Source of the DNA: SIG469 sp964384255
GTDB lineage: Bacteria; Bacillota; Clostridia; Oscillospirales; Oscillospiraceae
Reading direction: 5' to 3'
DNA length: 64,000 bases
Assembly (NCBI GenBank): GCA_964384255.1
Contig: CAYLKH010000004.1
Span: 1 to 64,000 of the forward strand
Part shown: positions 42,059 through 50,910 of the stretch, piece after piece
How positions within the stretch are numbered: position 1 is the stretch's first letter
How the letters are laid out: every line of letters begins with the position of its first letter
Notes under the pieces: model-generated
Seen by the model: only the letters and a program-made list of their open reading frames with translations
Databases searched by the model: none
What the model was told of the DNA's origin: nothing
Translations under genes and position numbers: made by a program

Positions 42059-42556
42059 ATGACCAGCAAAAGGCGAAAACAGAAAAAATGGCTGCTGTAT
42101 GGCATAACGCTTTTTGTGGCCTACATATTGCAGTCAGCGGTTTTTAACCGGTTCACCATTCTGGGAGTAAATCCCATGCTGGTCACCTGCGCCGTGGTTT
42201 GCGTCTGCGTGTTTGAAGACAGCTACAGCGGAGCCATATTCGGCCTTTGCGCCGGACTGCTGCTGGCTTTTACCAACACCGACAAGGCAGCCTTCTATAT
42301 CGTTACGCTAACAGTAGCGGGCGCGGCTTCCGGCGGCCTGTGCAGCTGCCTGTTCACCCGCTCATGGCTTTCTGCCCTGCTGCTCAGCGCCGTCGGCACC
42401 CTGTTTTGCGAAAGCGCCATCTGGATCGTAGGCGGCCTGGTAGGCACCCTGCCCGGTTCTGCCCTGATAACAGTCGTTCTTCCTCAAAGCCTGCTGGCAG
42501 CCCTGTTTTCCCCCCTGTTTTATCTTCCCGACAAGGCTGTTTCAAAAATAGCCTGA
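42059..42556 (+). CDS. mreD: Rod-shape-determining protein MreD
   Basis: A 165-residue integral membrane protein with about five hydrophobic spans. Sequence conservation in the family is low, but length, topology and its position between mreC (24 nt) and the PBP2 gene support the call. The motif NPMLVTCAVVCVCVFEDSYSG corresponds to the P-x-L-L-x-x-x-V segment of MreD followed by the G-x-x-x-G region. Confidence 0.88.
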   Translation: MTSKRRKQKKWLLYGITLFVAYILQSAVFNRFTILGVNPMLVTCAVVCVCVFEDSYSGAIFGLCAGLLLAFTNTDKAAFYIVTLTVAGAASGGLCSCLFTRSWLSALLLSAVGTLFCESAIWIVGGLVGTLPGSALITVVLPQSLLAALFSPLFYLPDKAVSKIA

Positions 42557-42634
42557 CCACCCTCTGCAACCGGCAGCCAAATGCCCAGGGGCCTTGGCTG
42601 CGCTCCGCTTCTATTCTCTTCTAAGGTACTTTAT

Positions 42635-44698
42635 ATGGAATACAAAAAACTCAAGTTTCGCATCGGCTTATTTGCCATACTAATGATAGCCATAGTTTTC
42701 ATCTTTGCTCTTGAGCTTTATCGCCTTCAAATCGTCGAAGGCGACGAGCATTATCAAAGCTCCGAAACCTATTATCAATACAAAACTGTCGAAGCCTCCC
42801 GGGGTTCCCTCCTTGACCGTTATGGCCGTCTGCTGGTAGGCAACCGCACCGGCTACAACGTGGGCCTTAACTCCATGGCTCTTTACAACGCCGGAGGGGT
42901 AAACAGCAGCCTCACGTCCCTTATTGAGCTGGCCGATTCTCTGGGCTATTCCCATATCGACACTCTGCCCATGAGCAGCGACGGCTCGGAATATCTGTTC
43001 GACGAATATTCTACCACCACCTCGGAAACCTATTTTCGTAAGTTCCTCAAATACAAGGGCTGGGACACCGACATAACCGCCCCCAATGTCTACAGTCTGC
43101 TGCGGGACGAATACAACATTGACGAAAGCCTGACCGATTCTGAGGCCCGGGAACTGGTGGGTCTGCGATATGAGCTTGACCTGCGCTCTGCCGTCGGCAT
43201 GGACGCTTATATTTTTGTCGAGGACGTGGCTCCCGAAGATCTTTCCTTCTTTAAAGAAAGCTCCATCCCCGGGATCGAGATCAACACCGTTTCCTACCGG
43301 GAATACCAAACCGACTATGCGGCCCATATCCTTGGCCGTGTGGGTCTTATGAACCCGGAGGAATACGAATATTACGGTCAGTTAGGCTACCCCATGAACG
43401 CCAGTGTCGGCAAAGAAGGCGTTGAAAAAGCCTTTGAAGAATATCTTCACGGGGAAGACGGCCAGATAATGGTCACCACCGATGCCAACGGCAAGGTAGT
43501 CGGTCAGAAGACTACTAAAGAAGCCAAAGCCGGCGGCAACGTTTACCTGACTATCGACATCGTTATGCAGGAGATCGCCGAACGGGCGCTGGAAAGCTGC
43601 ATTCTGGACCTGCGGGCAGGTTCCGAAGATATAAGCGGTGACGACGCTTCTATCGAAGCCGGTACCGATGCCCGGGGCGGCGCAGTTGTTGTCATGGACG
43701 TAGACAGTTTTGAGGTCCTTGCCATGGCCTCCTATCCCACCTACAACATCGAAACCTTTTCCCAGGATTTTGCCGAACTGGCAGCCGACGAATATTCCCC
43801 CATGTATAACCGCAGCCTGCTGGCAGCTTATTCTCCCGGCTCCACCTATAAGATGGTCACGGCGGCGGCAGCGGTGGGTCTGGGCGTTATAACGCCCACC
43901 ACCGAGATCGAATGTACCGGCGTGTACACCTTCTATGAAGAAGAGGGCTATGCCCCTATATGTAACTTCTTTAAAAACACCGGCCTGACCCATCAGCATA
44001 TAGACCTGATGGAAGCCCTGTCCTATTCCTGCAACATCTATTTCTACGAAACCGGCCGGCTGGTCGGCCTGTCCGCTCTTGAAGAATATGCCCGCAGCTT
44101 TGGCCTTGGAGAATCTACAGGCATCGAGCTTGACGAAAACATCGGCACCGTAGCCGGTGACGACAGCCGATACGACTGGTACGCAGCCGACACCGTTGCC
44201 GGCGCTATAGGTCAGTCAGGCAACAGCTTTACCCCCCTGCAAATGTGTGCCTATGCCTGCACCCTGGCCAACGGCGGCACCCGCTATAACGCAAGTCTTC
44301 TCAGCCGCGTCGTTTCCAGCGATTATAAATACGAATACGAAACCGCCGCCAAAACCGTCCTGTCCAACGCCAAGCTTACAGAAACCGCCCGTCAGGCTAT
44401 TTTCGACGGTATGCTGCTGGCATCCACTGAAGGCACTGCGGCTTCCGTATTCGCCAACTACGATATCGATGTATGCTCCAAAACCGGTACCGTTCAGCAC
44501 GGCGGCCTGGGTTCTGACCACGCGGCGTTTTTGTGCTTCGCACCCTACGACGATCCCCAGATAGCCATTTACGTCTTTGTGGAAAACGGTGCCAAGGGCG
44601 GTAACCTGGCCACCGTTGCCAAAAACATCCTGGACTATTATTTCAATACCGACGAGGTCGCCCAGGGATATGTTGAAGAATACACCATCATTAAATAA
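42635..44698 (+). CDS. mrdA: Penicillin-binding protein 2 (class B transpeptidase)
   Basis: D,D-transpeptidase for cell-wall elongation, 687 residues. N-terminal membrane anchor (about 8-28), then the pedestal domain with RGSLLDRYGRLL near 55. The transpeptidase domain has the serine-lysine motif SPGSTYKM (S-x-x-K), SCN (S-x-N; YSCNIYFYE) and KTGT. Start at 42635, with AAGGT 7 nt upstream; the frame is open 18 codons earlier. It is co-directional with mreC and mreD and clearly part of the elongasome operon. Confidence 0.95.
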   Translation: MEYKKLKFRIGLFAILMIAIVFIFALELYRLQIVEGDEHYQSSETYYQYKTVEASRGSLLDRYGRLLVGNRTGYNVGLNSMALYNAGGVNSSLTSLIELADSLGYSHIDTLPMSSDGSEYLFDEYSTTTSETYFRKFLKYKGWDTDITAPNVYSLLRDEYNIDESLTDSEARELVGLRYELDLRSAVGMDAYIFVEDVAPEDLSFFKESSIPGIEINTVSYREYQTDYAAHILGRVGLMNPEEYEYYGQLGYPMNASVGKEGVEKAFEEYLHGEDGQIMVTTDANGKVVGQKTTKEAKAGGNVYLTIDIVMQEIAERALESCILDLRAGSEDISGDDASIEAGTDARGGAVVVMDVDSFEVLAMASYPTYNIETFSQDFAELAADEYSPMYNRSLLAAYSPGSTYKMVTAAAAVGLGVITPTTEIECTGVYTFYEEEGYAPICNFFKNTGLTHQHIDLMEALSYSCNIYFYETGRLVGLSALEEYARSFGLGESTGIELDENIGTVAGDDSRYDWYAADTVAGAIGQSGNSFTPLQMCAYACTLANGGTRYNASLLSRVVSSDYKYEYETAAKTVLSNAKLTETARQAIFDGMLLASTEGTAASVFANYDIDVCSKTGTVQHGGLGSDHAAFLCFAPYDDPQIAIYVFVENGAKGGNLATVAKNILDYYFNTDEVAQGYVEEYTIIK

Positions 44699-44757
44699 GT
44701 TTTGGGCTTCCGGGCCGGATCTTTCCGCCGCTCCGGCATTGCCCAGGAGGACACGCT

Positions 44758-45624
44758 ATGAATAACTGTATCAAATGTGGAAAGGAGATCCCTGACGGCG
44801 AGCTTTTCTGCCGGGACTGCTCTTTGGACGACGTTGTGGGTTCAAAATCATCCGCTCCCAGCCGCAAAACCGCCGTTAAGCAGGACACTATCCGGCTTGA
44901 CCCTGTCAAAGCAAAAAAGCCTGTGGGCCTTATTATTTCCCTGGTCGTTGTGAGCCTGATGCTGCTGGGCAGTCTGGTTTATATTTATCAAAATCACTCT
45001 CTGGTCCAGCGGGCAAAAAATCAGCTGCTTTCTGCCGAGGTATCCGCCGAAAAGGCAAACAACGAATCCCTCTCTCTCCAGGACCAGCTGAACATTTCCA
45101 ACGACAGAATTATCGAGCTTGAGTCTCAGGCGGTGGAGCTGAAAACCACCATTGCCGACCTGGAATCCCAGCTCCATGGCCAAAGCTCCCAGTCCAACCA
45201 GGATGCCTACGATGCCAGCGCCAAAGAGCAGGACATCCAGCGGCTGACCGCTCAGGCCGACCAGCTGTCCGACGAGCTTAACGAAACCAAAGCTCAGCTT
45301 GAGACTGTATCCGGCGACCTACAGGCCGCCAACGATGCCCTTGAGGAGCAGGCCCAACTGATGGAGGAATATGACCAGACCATTTCAGAGCAGGAAGAAA
45401 AGATAGACTCTCTGGGGGAAAAGATAGCCGCATTAGAGGCAGAAAACACCACCTATCTGAAAAAAGCCACCTTTATGGATAAGTTCGTGGTCTTTGTAGA
45501 AAACGACGGCACAAACCTTTACCACACCTATGACTGCTCTCGATTCAAAAAAGAAGATTTCTGGGTGTTCAACCCGTCTTATGCCAAAAACCAGGGATAT
45601 TCCGAATGCCCATATTGTCATTAA
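44758..45624 (+). CDS. Zinc-ribbon, single-span, coiled-coil membrane protein of unknown function
   Basis: A 288-residue protein. A four-Cys zinc ribbon lies at the N-terminus (CIKCGKEIPDGELFCRDC, residues 4-21), a membrane segment at about 52-77, and a long coiled coil at about 80-240. A C-terminal domain YHTYDCSRFKKE...YSECPYCH (about 262-288) has a D-C-S / C-x-x-C pattern like the Cys/His modules found on secreted Firmicute proteins. By the positive-inside rule the ribbon is cytoplasmic and the coiled coil extracellular. It lies between PBP2 and topB, so a cell-envelope role is plausible. I do not recognise a named family. Confidence 0.82.
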   Translation: MNNCIKCGKEIPDGELFCRDCSLDDVVGSKSSAPSRKTAVKQDTIRLDPVKAKKPVGLIISLVVVSLMLLGSLVYIYQNHSLVQRAKNQLLSAEVSAEKANNESLSLQDQLNISNDRIIELESQAVELKTTIADLESQLHGQSSQSNQDAYDASAKEQDIQRLTAQADQLSDELNETKAQLETVSGDLQAANDALEEQAQLMEEYDQTISEQEEKIDSLGEKIAALEAENTTYLKKATFMDKFVVFVENDGTNLYHTYDCSRFKKEDFWVFNPSYAKNQGYSECPYCH

Positions 45625-45843
45625 TCAGGGATTAGGATTTAGGATTTAGGGAATGTAGAGGGGAGTAATTGCGAAGCATTTGAGCGCTTGGATAGACCTG
45701 TCATTGCGAGGAGCGCAAGCGACGTGGCAATCTCACCCCTTGCGTAATGAAGAAACTAAATTTCAAACGCACGACCTTGCGCTTATTGAGAAAAATTAAA
45801 ATCGTGCCGAAGGCACACATCGCACTGACCCCTGACCCCTAAA
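45625..45843. repeat. Heptamer element G with TGTCATTGCGAGG palindrome
   Basis: Starts right after the TAA of the previous gene with TCAGGGATTAGGATTTAGGA. The core has GCATTTGAGCGCTTGGATAG and the palindrome at 45699-45735. It ends with inverted CCCCTGACCCCT (about 45829-45840). The core is shared with element C. Confidence 0.7.
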
Positions 45844-45856
45844 ATAAGGAGATACT

Positions 45857-48037
45857 ATGTCAAAAATACTGGTGCTTGCTGAAAAACCATCTGTCGGTCG
45901 TGAGATAGCCCGGGTGCTGGGCTGCAAAAACGGCGGCAACGGCTATCTCAGCGGAGAAAAATATATCGTCACCTGGGCCCTGGGCCATCTTGTTACCCTG
46001 GCCGACCCGGAGGTTTATGACAACAGGTACAAAAGCTGGAAGATGGAAGATCTGCCCATGCTGCCGCAAAAGATGAAGCTGGTGGTCATCTCCCAGACCC
46101 GAGGTCAGTTCAACACCGTATCAAAGCTGATGCACGGCGACATTTCCGAACTGGTCATAGCCACCGATGCCGGTCGGGAAGGCGAGCTGGTTGCCCGCTG
46201 GATAATGGAAAAAGCCGGCTGGAAGGGCAAAACCTCACGGCTGTGGATATCTTCCCAAACTGACCGGGCCATTAAAGAAGGCTTCGCTTCTCTGAAACCG
46301 GCATCCCAATATGACGATCTTTACAAAAGCGCCCGTTCCCGGGCAGAGGCCGACTGGCTCGTGGGCCTGAATGTGACCCGGGCGCTGACCTGCAAATATA
46401 ACGCTCAGCTTTCCGCCGGGCGGGTCCAGACCCCTACACTGGCCCTGATCGTCGCCCGGGAAAACGAAATACGAAAATTTGAACCAAAGGATTTCTGGTC
46501 GGTGAGCCTTAAGGCTCAGGGCTTTACCGCCACCTACCGGGACAAAAACGGCAACAGCCGATTTTTCGACCGGGCCAGGGCGCAGGCCGTCGTTGATGCC
46601 GTTGGAGGGAAGTCCGGCGTTTTGACCTCTGTCGTTAAAGAACGCAAATTCGTTCCGCCCCCCGCAGCCTATGACCTGACCGAGCTGCAAAGGGACGCCA
46701 ACCGCAAATATGCTTACAGCGCAAAACAGACCCTTTCAATCATGCAGCGGCTTTACGAAAACCACAAGGTCCTGACCTATCCCCGAACCGACAGCCGCTA
46801 CATCACTAAAGACGTTGCCGCCACCCTGCCGGACCGGCTCAGAGCTGTCGCCACCGGACCATACAGGGACGCGGCTCACGAAATAATGCGCAGCCGCCCC
46901 ATCAACACCAAATATATCGTCAACGATGCCCGGGTAACTGACCACCACGCCATTATCCCCACTGAGGAAGCTCCCGACCTTTATTCCATGACCGGCGAAG
47001 AGCGCAACATTTATGACCTGGTGGTACGGCGTTTCCTCGCAGTCCTGTCCGCTCCTGCAGAATACGAAGAAGTCCGGCTGACCATCACCGTGGACGGCAA
47101 ATATGATTTCTACGCCAAGGGCAAGGTCATCCAGACCCCGGGCTGGAAGGCGATCAGCAGCCTCGATCTGGCAGACGACAGCCAGGACGAGGACGACCGT
47201 GACCAGACCCTTCCCCCCATGAATCAGGGCGACCGGGTGAAGCTCCAGTCCTGCGAGCTGAAAAACGGTAAAACCAGTCCCCCCGCAAGATATACCGAAG
47301 CCACTCTGCTGACCGCCATGGAGAACCCCACCGGCCAGGTTTCTGACAAAGAGCTTCAATCGGTTTTGAAAAAGACTTCCGGTCTGGGTACCCCCGCCAC
47401 CCGGGCGGATATAATCGAAAAGCTGTTCGACACCTTTTATGTCGAACGCCGTGGCAAAGAGCTGGTCCCCACCTCCAAGGGCATCCAGCTGGTGGATATC
47501 GTCCCTGCCGATCTGCGCTCTGCCGAGCTTACTGCCAAATGGGAGCAGCAGCTGAGCGAGATCAGCGAAGGCAAGCTGAACGACCGTCAATTCGTCCAGT
47601 CCATGCGTGATTATGCCTCCCAGCTGGTGACCTCTGTTGAGCAGTCTGCCGCTGGATTTACCCACGACAACCAGACCCGAAGCAAATGCCCCGACTGCGG
47701 CAAATATCTGCTGGATGTCCAGGGCAAACGGGGCCGAATGCTGGTTTGCCCCGACCGGGAATGTGGCTACCGCAAGTCGTTGTCCCAGACCACCAACGCC
47801 CGGTGTCCAAACTGCCACAAAAAGCTTGAGCTTCGGGGCGAAGGCGAAAAGAAGATGTTTGCCTGCGTCTGCGGCTATCGGGAAAAGCTAAGCGACTTTG
47901 AAAAGCGCAGGGTCCAGTCCGGAGCCAATAAGCGGGACGTGGCAAAATATATGTCAAAACAAAAGGACGAACCCGCAAATTCTGCTCTGGCCGATGCCCT
48001 GGCAAAATGGCAGGCAGCGAATTCAGATAACAAATAA
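45857..48037 (+). CDS. topB: DNA topoisomerase III
   Basis: Type IA topoisomerase of 726 residues. Toprim domain from the start (ILVLAEKPSVGREIA; ATDAGREGELVARWI), catalytic Tyr in LTYPRTDSRY (about 310-319), SAGRVQTPTL in domain IV, and two C-terminal zinc ribbons (CPDCGKYLL...CPDREC and CPNCHKKLEL...CVCG, about 614-680). It relaxes or decatenates DNA. AAGGAG precedes the ATG. Confidence 0.96.
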   Translation: MSKILVLAEKPSVGREIARVLGCKNGGNGYLSGEKYIVTWALGHLVTLADPEVYDNRYKSWKMEDLPMLPQKMKLVVISQTRGQFNTVSKLMHGDISELVIATDAGREGELVARWIMEKAGWKGKTSRLWISSQTDRAIKEGFASLKPASQYDDLYKSARSRAEADWLVGLNVTRALTCKYNAQLSAGRVQTPTLALIVARENEIRKFEPKDFWSVSLKAQGFTATYRDKNGNSRFFDRARAQAVVDAVGGKSGVLTSVVKERKFVPPPAAYDLTELQRDANRKYAYSAKQTLSIMQRLYENHKVLTYPRTDSRYITKDVAATLPDRLRAVATGPYRDAAHEIMRSRPINTKYIVNDARVTDHHAIIPTEEAPDLYSMTGEERNIYDLVVRRFLAVLSAPAEYEEVRLTITVDGKYDFYAKGKVIQTPGWKAISSLDLADDSQDEDDRDQTLPPMNQGDRVKLQSCELKNGKTSPPARYTEATLLTAMENPTGQVSDKELQSVLKKTSGLGTPATRADIIEKLFDTFYVERRGKELVPTSKGIQLVDIVPADLRSAELTAKWEQQLSEISEGKLNDRQFVQSMRDYASQLVTSVEQSAAGFTHDNQTRSKCPDCGKYLLDVQGKRGRMLVCPDRECGYRKSLSQTTNARCPNCHKKLELRGEGEKKMFACVCGYREKLSDFEKRRVQSGANKRDVAKYMSKQKDEPANSALADALAKWQAANSDNK

Positions 48038-48095
48038 CAGCTTTTTTCTGCGGTCCCGGAGCCTTGCGATCTGAGGACGCTCTGCTCCCCAGACC

Positions 48096-48117
48096 GGGGA
48101 GACCTTTCGGTCTCCCC
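48096..48117 (+). other. Hairpin between topB and rpe
   Basis: A 9-bp stem (GGGGAGACC, loop TTTC). The 197-bp gap also has an 11-bp direct repeat GTCCCGGAGCC (about 48053 and 48200). No ORF with a plausible start is seen here. Confidence 0.45.
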
Positions 48118-48234
48118 ATATATAAAAGGCCGCTCCCTACCCATCCGCCGCCGGGCCTGATAAATACTATGTCTCCGGGCCTGCCCATGTTACAGCCGGG
48201 TCCCGGAGCCGTCGATCAACGGAGGTTACTTCAA

Positions 48235-48885
48235 ATGATAAAAATCGCGCCTTCTATCCTTTCTGCCGACTTTGTTAATCTCGAGCGGGATATCAAAAAA
48301 ATCGAAGCCTGCGGAGCCGACTATGTCCATGTGGATGTTATGGACGGCATTTTTGTCCCCAACATAACTATCGGCATACCTGTGGTGGCTGCCATACGCA
48401 AGATCACCGACCTTCCTCTGGATGTCCATCTGATGATAGACCGGCCTGTCCGCTATGTGGACGATTTTGTCAAAGCCGGTGCCGACATCCTTACCATCCA
48501 TGTCGAAGCCGATACTGCCGAGAATAATCTGGCGGCGGTCAGGCGCATCCGCGAGCTGGGAGCCATCCCCGCCGTTTCTGTCAAGCCCAAAACCTCTACC
48601 GAAGAGATCCTGGATCTGCTGCCCTATTGCGGTCTGGTACTGGTCATGACCGTTGAACCCGGTTTCGGCGGCCAGAGCTTTATGGCCGACCAGCTCCACA
48701 AGGTCAGGGCCCTGCGCCGAATTATCGACTCGTCAAACCTGGACTGTGAGCTGGAGGTCGACGGCGGAGTTAACCCCGAAACCGCAGCCCTTTGCCGGGA
48801 AGCCGGGGCCAATGTTCTGGTCGCCGGAAGCGCCGTGTTCGGGGCCGAAGACATCGCCCAGCGCATCGCTCAGCTCAGGGGCTGA
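48235..48885 (+). CDS. rpe: Ribulose-phosphate 3-epimerase
   Basis: Pentose-phosphate-pathway TIM-barrel enzyme of 216 residues; interconverts ribulose 5-phosphate and xylulose 5-phosphate. It shows IAPSILSADFVNLERDI, the metal/catalytic HVDVMDGIFVPN, LDVHLMI, VEPGFGGQSF and the phosphate-binding EVDGGVNPETA...GSAVFG. The start at 48235 is fixed by GGAGG 9 nt upstream; the frame is open 57 codons earlier, without protein-like composition. Confidence 0.97.
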   Translation: MIKIAPSILSADFVNLERDIKKIEACGADYVHVDVMDGIFVPNITIGIPVVAAIRKITDLPLDVHLMIDRPVRYVDDFVKAGADILTIHVEADTAENNLAAVRRIRELGAIPAVSVKPKTSTEEILDLLPYCGLVLVMTVEPGFGGQSFMADQLHKVRALRRIIDSSNLDCELEVDGGVNPETAALCREAGANVLVAGSAVFGAEDIAQRIAQLRG

Positions 48886-48912
48886 CCACACGATTCATAA
48901 TCGCCCAAAACG

Positions 48913-48955
48913 CAAAACAGCCTGCCTTCCTTTTTCAAGGGAGGCAGGCTGTTTT
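48913..48955. terminator. Bidirectional terminator
   Basis: An 18-bp stem with one mismatch (CAAAACAGCCTGCCTTCC with its partner), between rpe (+) and SBP6 (-). Confidence 0.88.
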
Positions 48956-48965
48956 GTTAAGCTGC

Positions 48966-50687
48966 TTATGCGCCCATGAAACGATCGTAGGCGGCCTGAT
49001 AGATCTCAACAGCCCGGCCAAGGTTCATGGCTTCGACCTGGGAGACAAATCCGTTCCAGGATTCGTCGGTCAGCTCTTCCTCGCCGACCATCCATTTCAG
49101 GCTCTGCTCGTCAACAAAGGAGCAGATGTCGGAAACGATGAGGGTGTATTCCGAGCTTTCGTCGGTAGTCAGGTTAAGGGTAGGCAGGCTGCATTCGTCG
49201 GTGCCGATAGCCCACATCTCAAAAGCCTGAAGCTCATAATCCGCATAGGTATAAAGCAAAGCTGTGGCGTTGTTATACATGGGGAAAATGGGGTTGGTAT
49301 AGATATTTCTGACCGAAACCATGTTCCAGCCGTTGGGGTTGTTGGTTATAAACTCGGTGTATTCCGGCTCGCCCTCGGCGTTATAGTTGAAGCAAACGCC
49401 TTCCTCGCCATAGTTGGAAAGGATATAGCCTTCGTCGGTATAGAACCAGTTCATAAACATCAGGGCAGCTTCGGGGTTTTCGCAGTCGGTGGAGATGGAA
49501 AGTCCGCCGTTGCCCAGGCGGCTGCTCTTTTGCATAAACTTGTAGGTGCCGCCCTCTTCAAGGGTCAGGGCCGGGATGCCGCCAAATTTGAAATCGGGGT
49601 CAGTGGCGTTGTTCTTAAGCGTTTCAAACTTGTCGCCGCGGATAGTGGTCAGGCCGCAGTCGGACGCGGAAACGTAGGCGTTGATATAGTCGGGGCCATA
49701 GGTTTCGGAATAGAAATCTTCTTTAATAAGGCCCTCTTCATACCACTGGTTAAAGGTTTCGAGATACTGGCGATATCCGTCGTGAGTGATGCCGCAAACC
49801 ACGGTCTCGCCCTCCAGCATCATGGAAGCGCTGGAGCCGCCAAGGCTGAATCCGGGCATACCAAAGGCAGCGGTGAAGCCCTCAAGAACGCCGGAATTGT
49901 CGATAAATATGGGGTATTTGCAGTTATATTCGGTTTTGACTCTGGTCAGGTAATCGTGCATTTCGTCCACGGTAGACGGAGTCTCCATGTCCCACTTTTC
50001 CAGCCAGTCGGTACGCAGAGCCAGACCCTGCTCGTGAAGGACCTCAGAGGTCAGGGTAAGGACCTGGAGTATCTTGCCCTCTTCGGTGCGGCAAAGGCGC
50101 TGGGTATAATCGTCCATACCGTTAACATAGGCCATATAGTTGGGGGCATATTCATCGATAATATCAGTCAGGTCAATACAGACCTCTTCTTCATAGGCCA
50201 GGGCGATGCCGCCGGTATAGCTGGACAGATTGAAAAGGTCGGGGTATTCGCCAGAGGCGATCATCAGGTTGAACTGCTCGGATTCAGTAGCTTCGCTGGG
50301 AGAGATGAATTCAACAGTTACGCCGGTTTTTTCCTCGATAATGGGCAGGGTAGGCATTTCTTCCCATCCGGAAAGGATGTCGCCAAAGATGAATGCCGAG
50401 AAGCTGCGCCACATACTGAGGGTAACGCTGCCGTCAATAGGATAGGCAATAACGTCGATAGCGCCACCCATCTGGGAGGCTTCGGCGTTAGTGTCGGCGG
50501 TGGTGGTGTCAGATATGCTTTCAATAAGCTCGGCATCAGCTTCGGGAGCAGGCTCTGCGGAGGTTGCCGGTGCGGCAGATGCAGGTGCTTCGGAAGCTTC
50601 GGAGGAGCTTTCGGTCCCGGATGACGAGCAGCCGAACAGGCAGAGCATCATCGCCAGAGCCAGAACAAGCGCGAGGATCTTTTTCAT
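48966..50687 (-). CDS. Extracellular solute-binding lipoprotein SBP6 (family 1, LplA-like)
   Basis: Predicted surface lipoprotein of 573 residues. Signal peptide with lipobox LFGC (Cys20), Ser/Ala/Glu linker (about 22-70), binding fold with SEQFNLMIASGEYPDLF and C-terminal AYDRFMGA. The start at 50687 has AAGGA upstream. It is divergent from SBP7 across 223 bp, and alone on its strand; no reductase or permease is adjacent. Closest local relatives are SBP5 and SBP8. Confidence 0.92.
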   Translation of the reverse strand: MKKILALVLALAMMLCLFGCSSSGTESSSEASEAPASAAPATSAEPAPEADAELIESISDTTTADTNAEASQMGGAIDVIAYPIDGSVTLSMWRSFSAFIFGDILSGWEEMPTLPIIEEKTGVTVEFISPSEATESEQFNLMIASGEYPDLFNLSSYTGGIALAYEEEVCIDLTDIIDEYAPNYMAYVNGMDDYTQRLCRTEEGKILQVLTLTSEVLHEQGLALRTDWLEKWDMETPSTVDEMHDYLTRVKTEYNCKYPIFIDNSGVLEGFTAAFGMPGFSLGGSSASMMLEGETVVCGITHDGYRQYLETFNQWYEEGLIKEDFYSETYGPDYINAYVSASDCGLTTIRGDKFETLKNNATDPDFKFGGIPALTLEEGGTYKFMQKSSRLGNGGLSISTDCENPEAALMFMNWFYTDEGYILSNYGEEGVCFNYNAEGEPEYTEFITNNPNGWNMVSVRNIYTNPIFPMYNNATALLYTYADYELQAFEMWAIGTDECSLPTLNLTTDESSEYTLIVSDICSFVDEQSLKWMVGEEELTDESWNGFVSQVEAMNLGRAVEIYQAAYDRFMGA

Positions 50688-50756
50688 TGTTTCTCTTTCC
50701 TTTCTATTATTAAGCAACCTATGACAGGGTCACAGGCCACTCATGCAGTACAATTA

Positions 50757-50784
50757 ATTATATCAGCATATTTCAAAAAGTAAA
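50757..50784 (-). promoter_or_regulatory. Promoter of SBP6
   Basis: On the minus strand: TTTACT (50779-50784), 16-bp spacer, TATAAT (50757-50762). Confidence 0.5.
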
Positions 50785-50910
50785 TGACCAATTTACACAC
50801 TTCTGCCACCATGTCTTCACCTTTGGCACAATAATTGCGGCGACTTATGTGTGAACACCCTGATATAGTCAGCGATCACATAAGCAAAAGCTAAGAAAGG
50901 ATGAACTCGA

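Noticed and set aside
48053..48210. 11-bp direct repeat GTCCCGGAGCC flanking about 147 bp between topB and rpe as insertion footprint
   Set aside because: Too short, no inverted ends and no gene between; could be chance in GC-rich DNA.
48064..48234. Upstream extension of rpe by 57 codons
   Set aside because: Pro/Arg-rich, not protein-like for this family; the ATG at 48235 has a strong GGAGG site.
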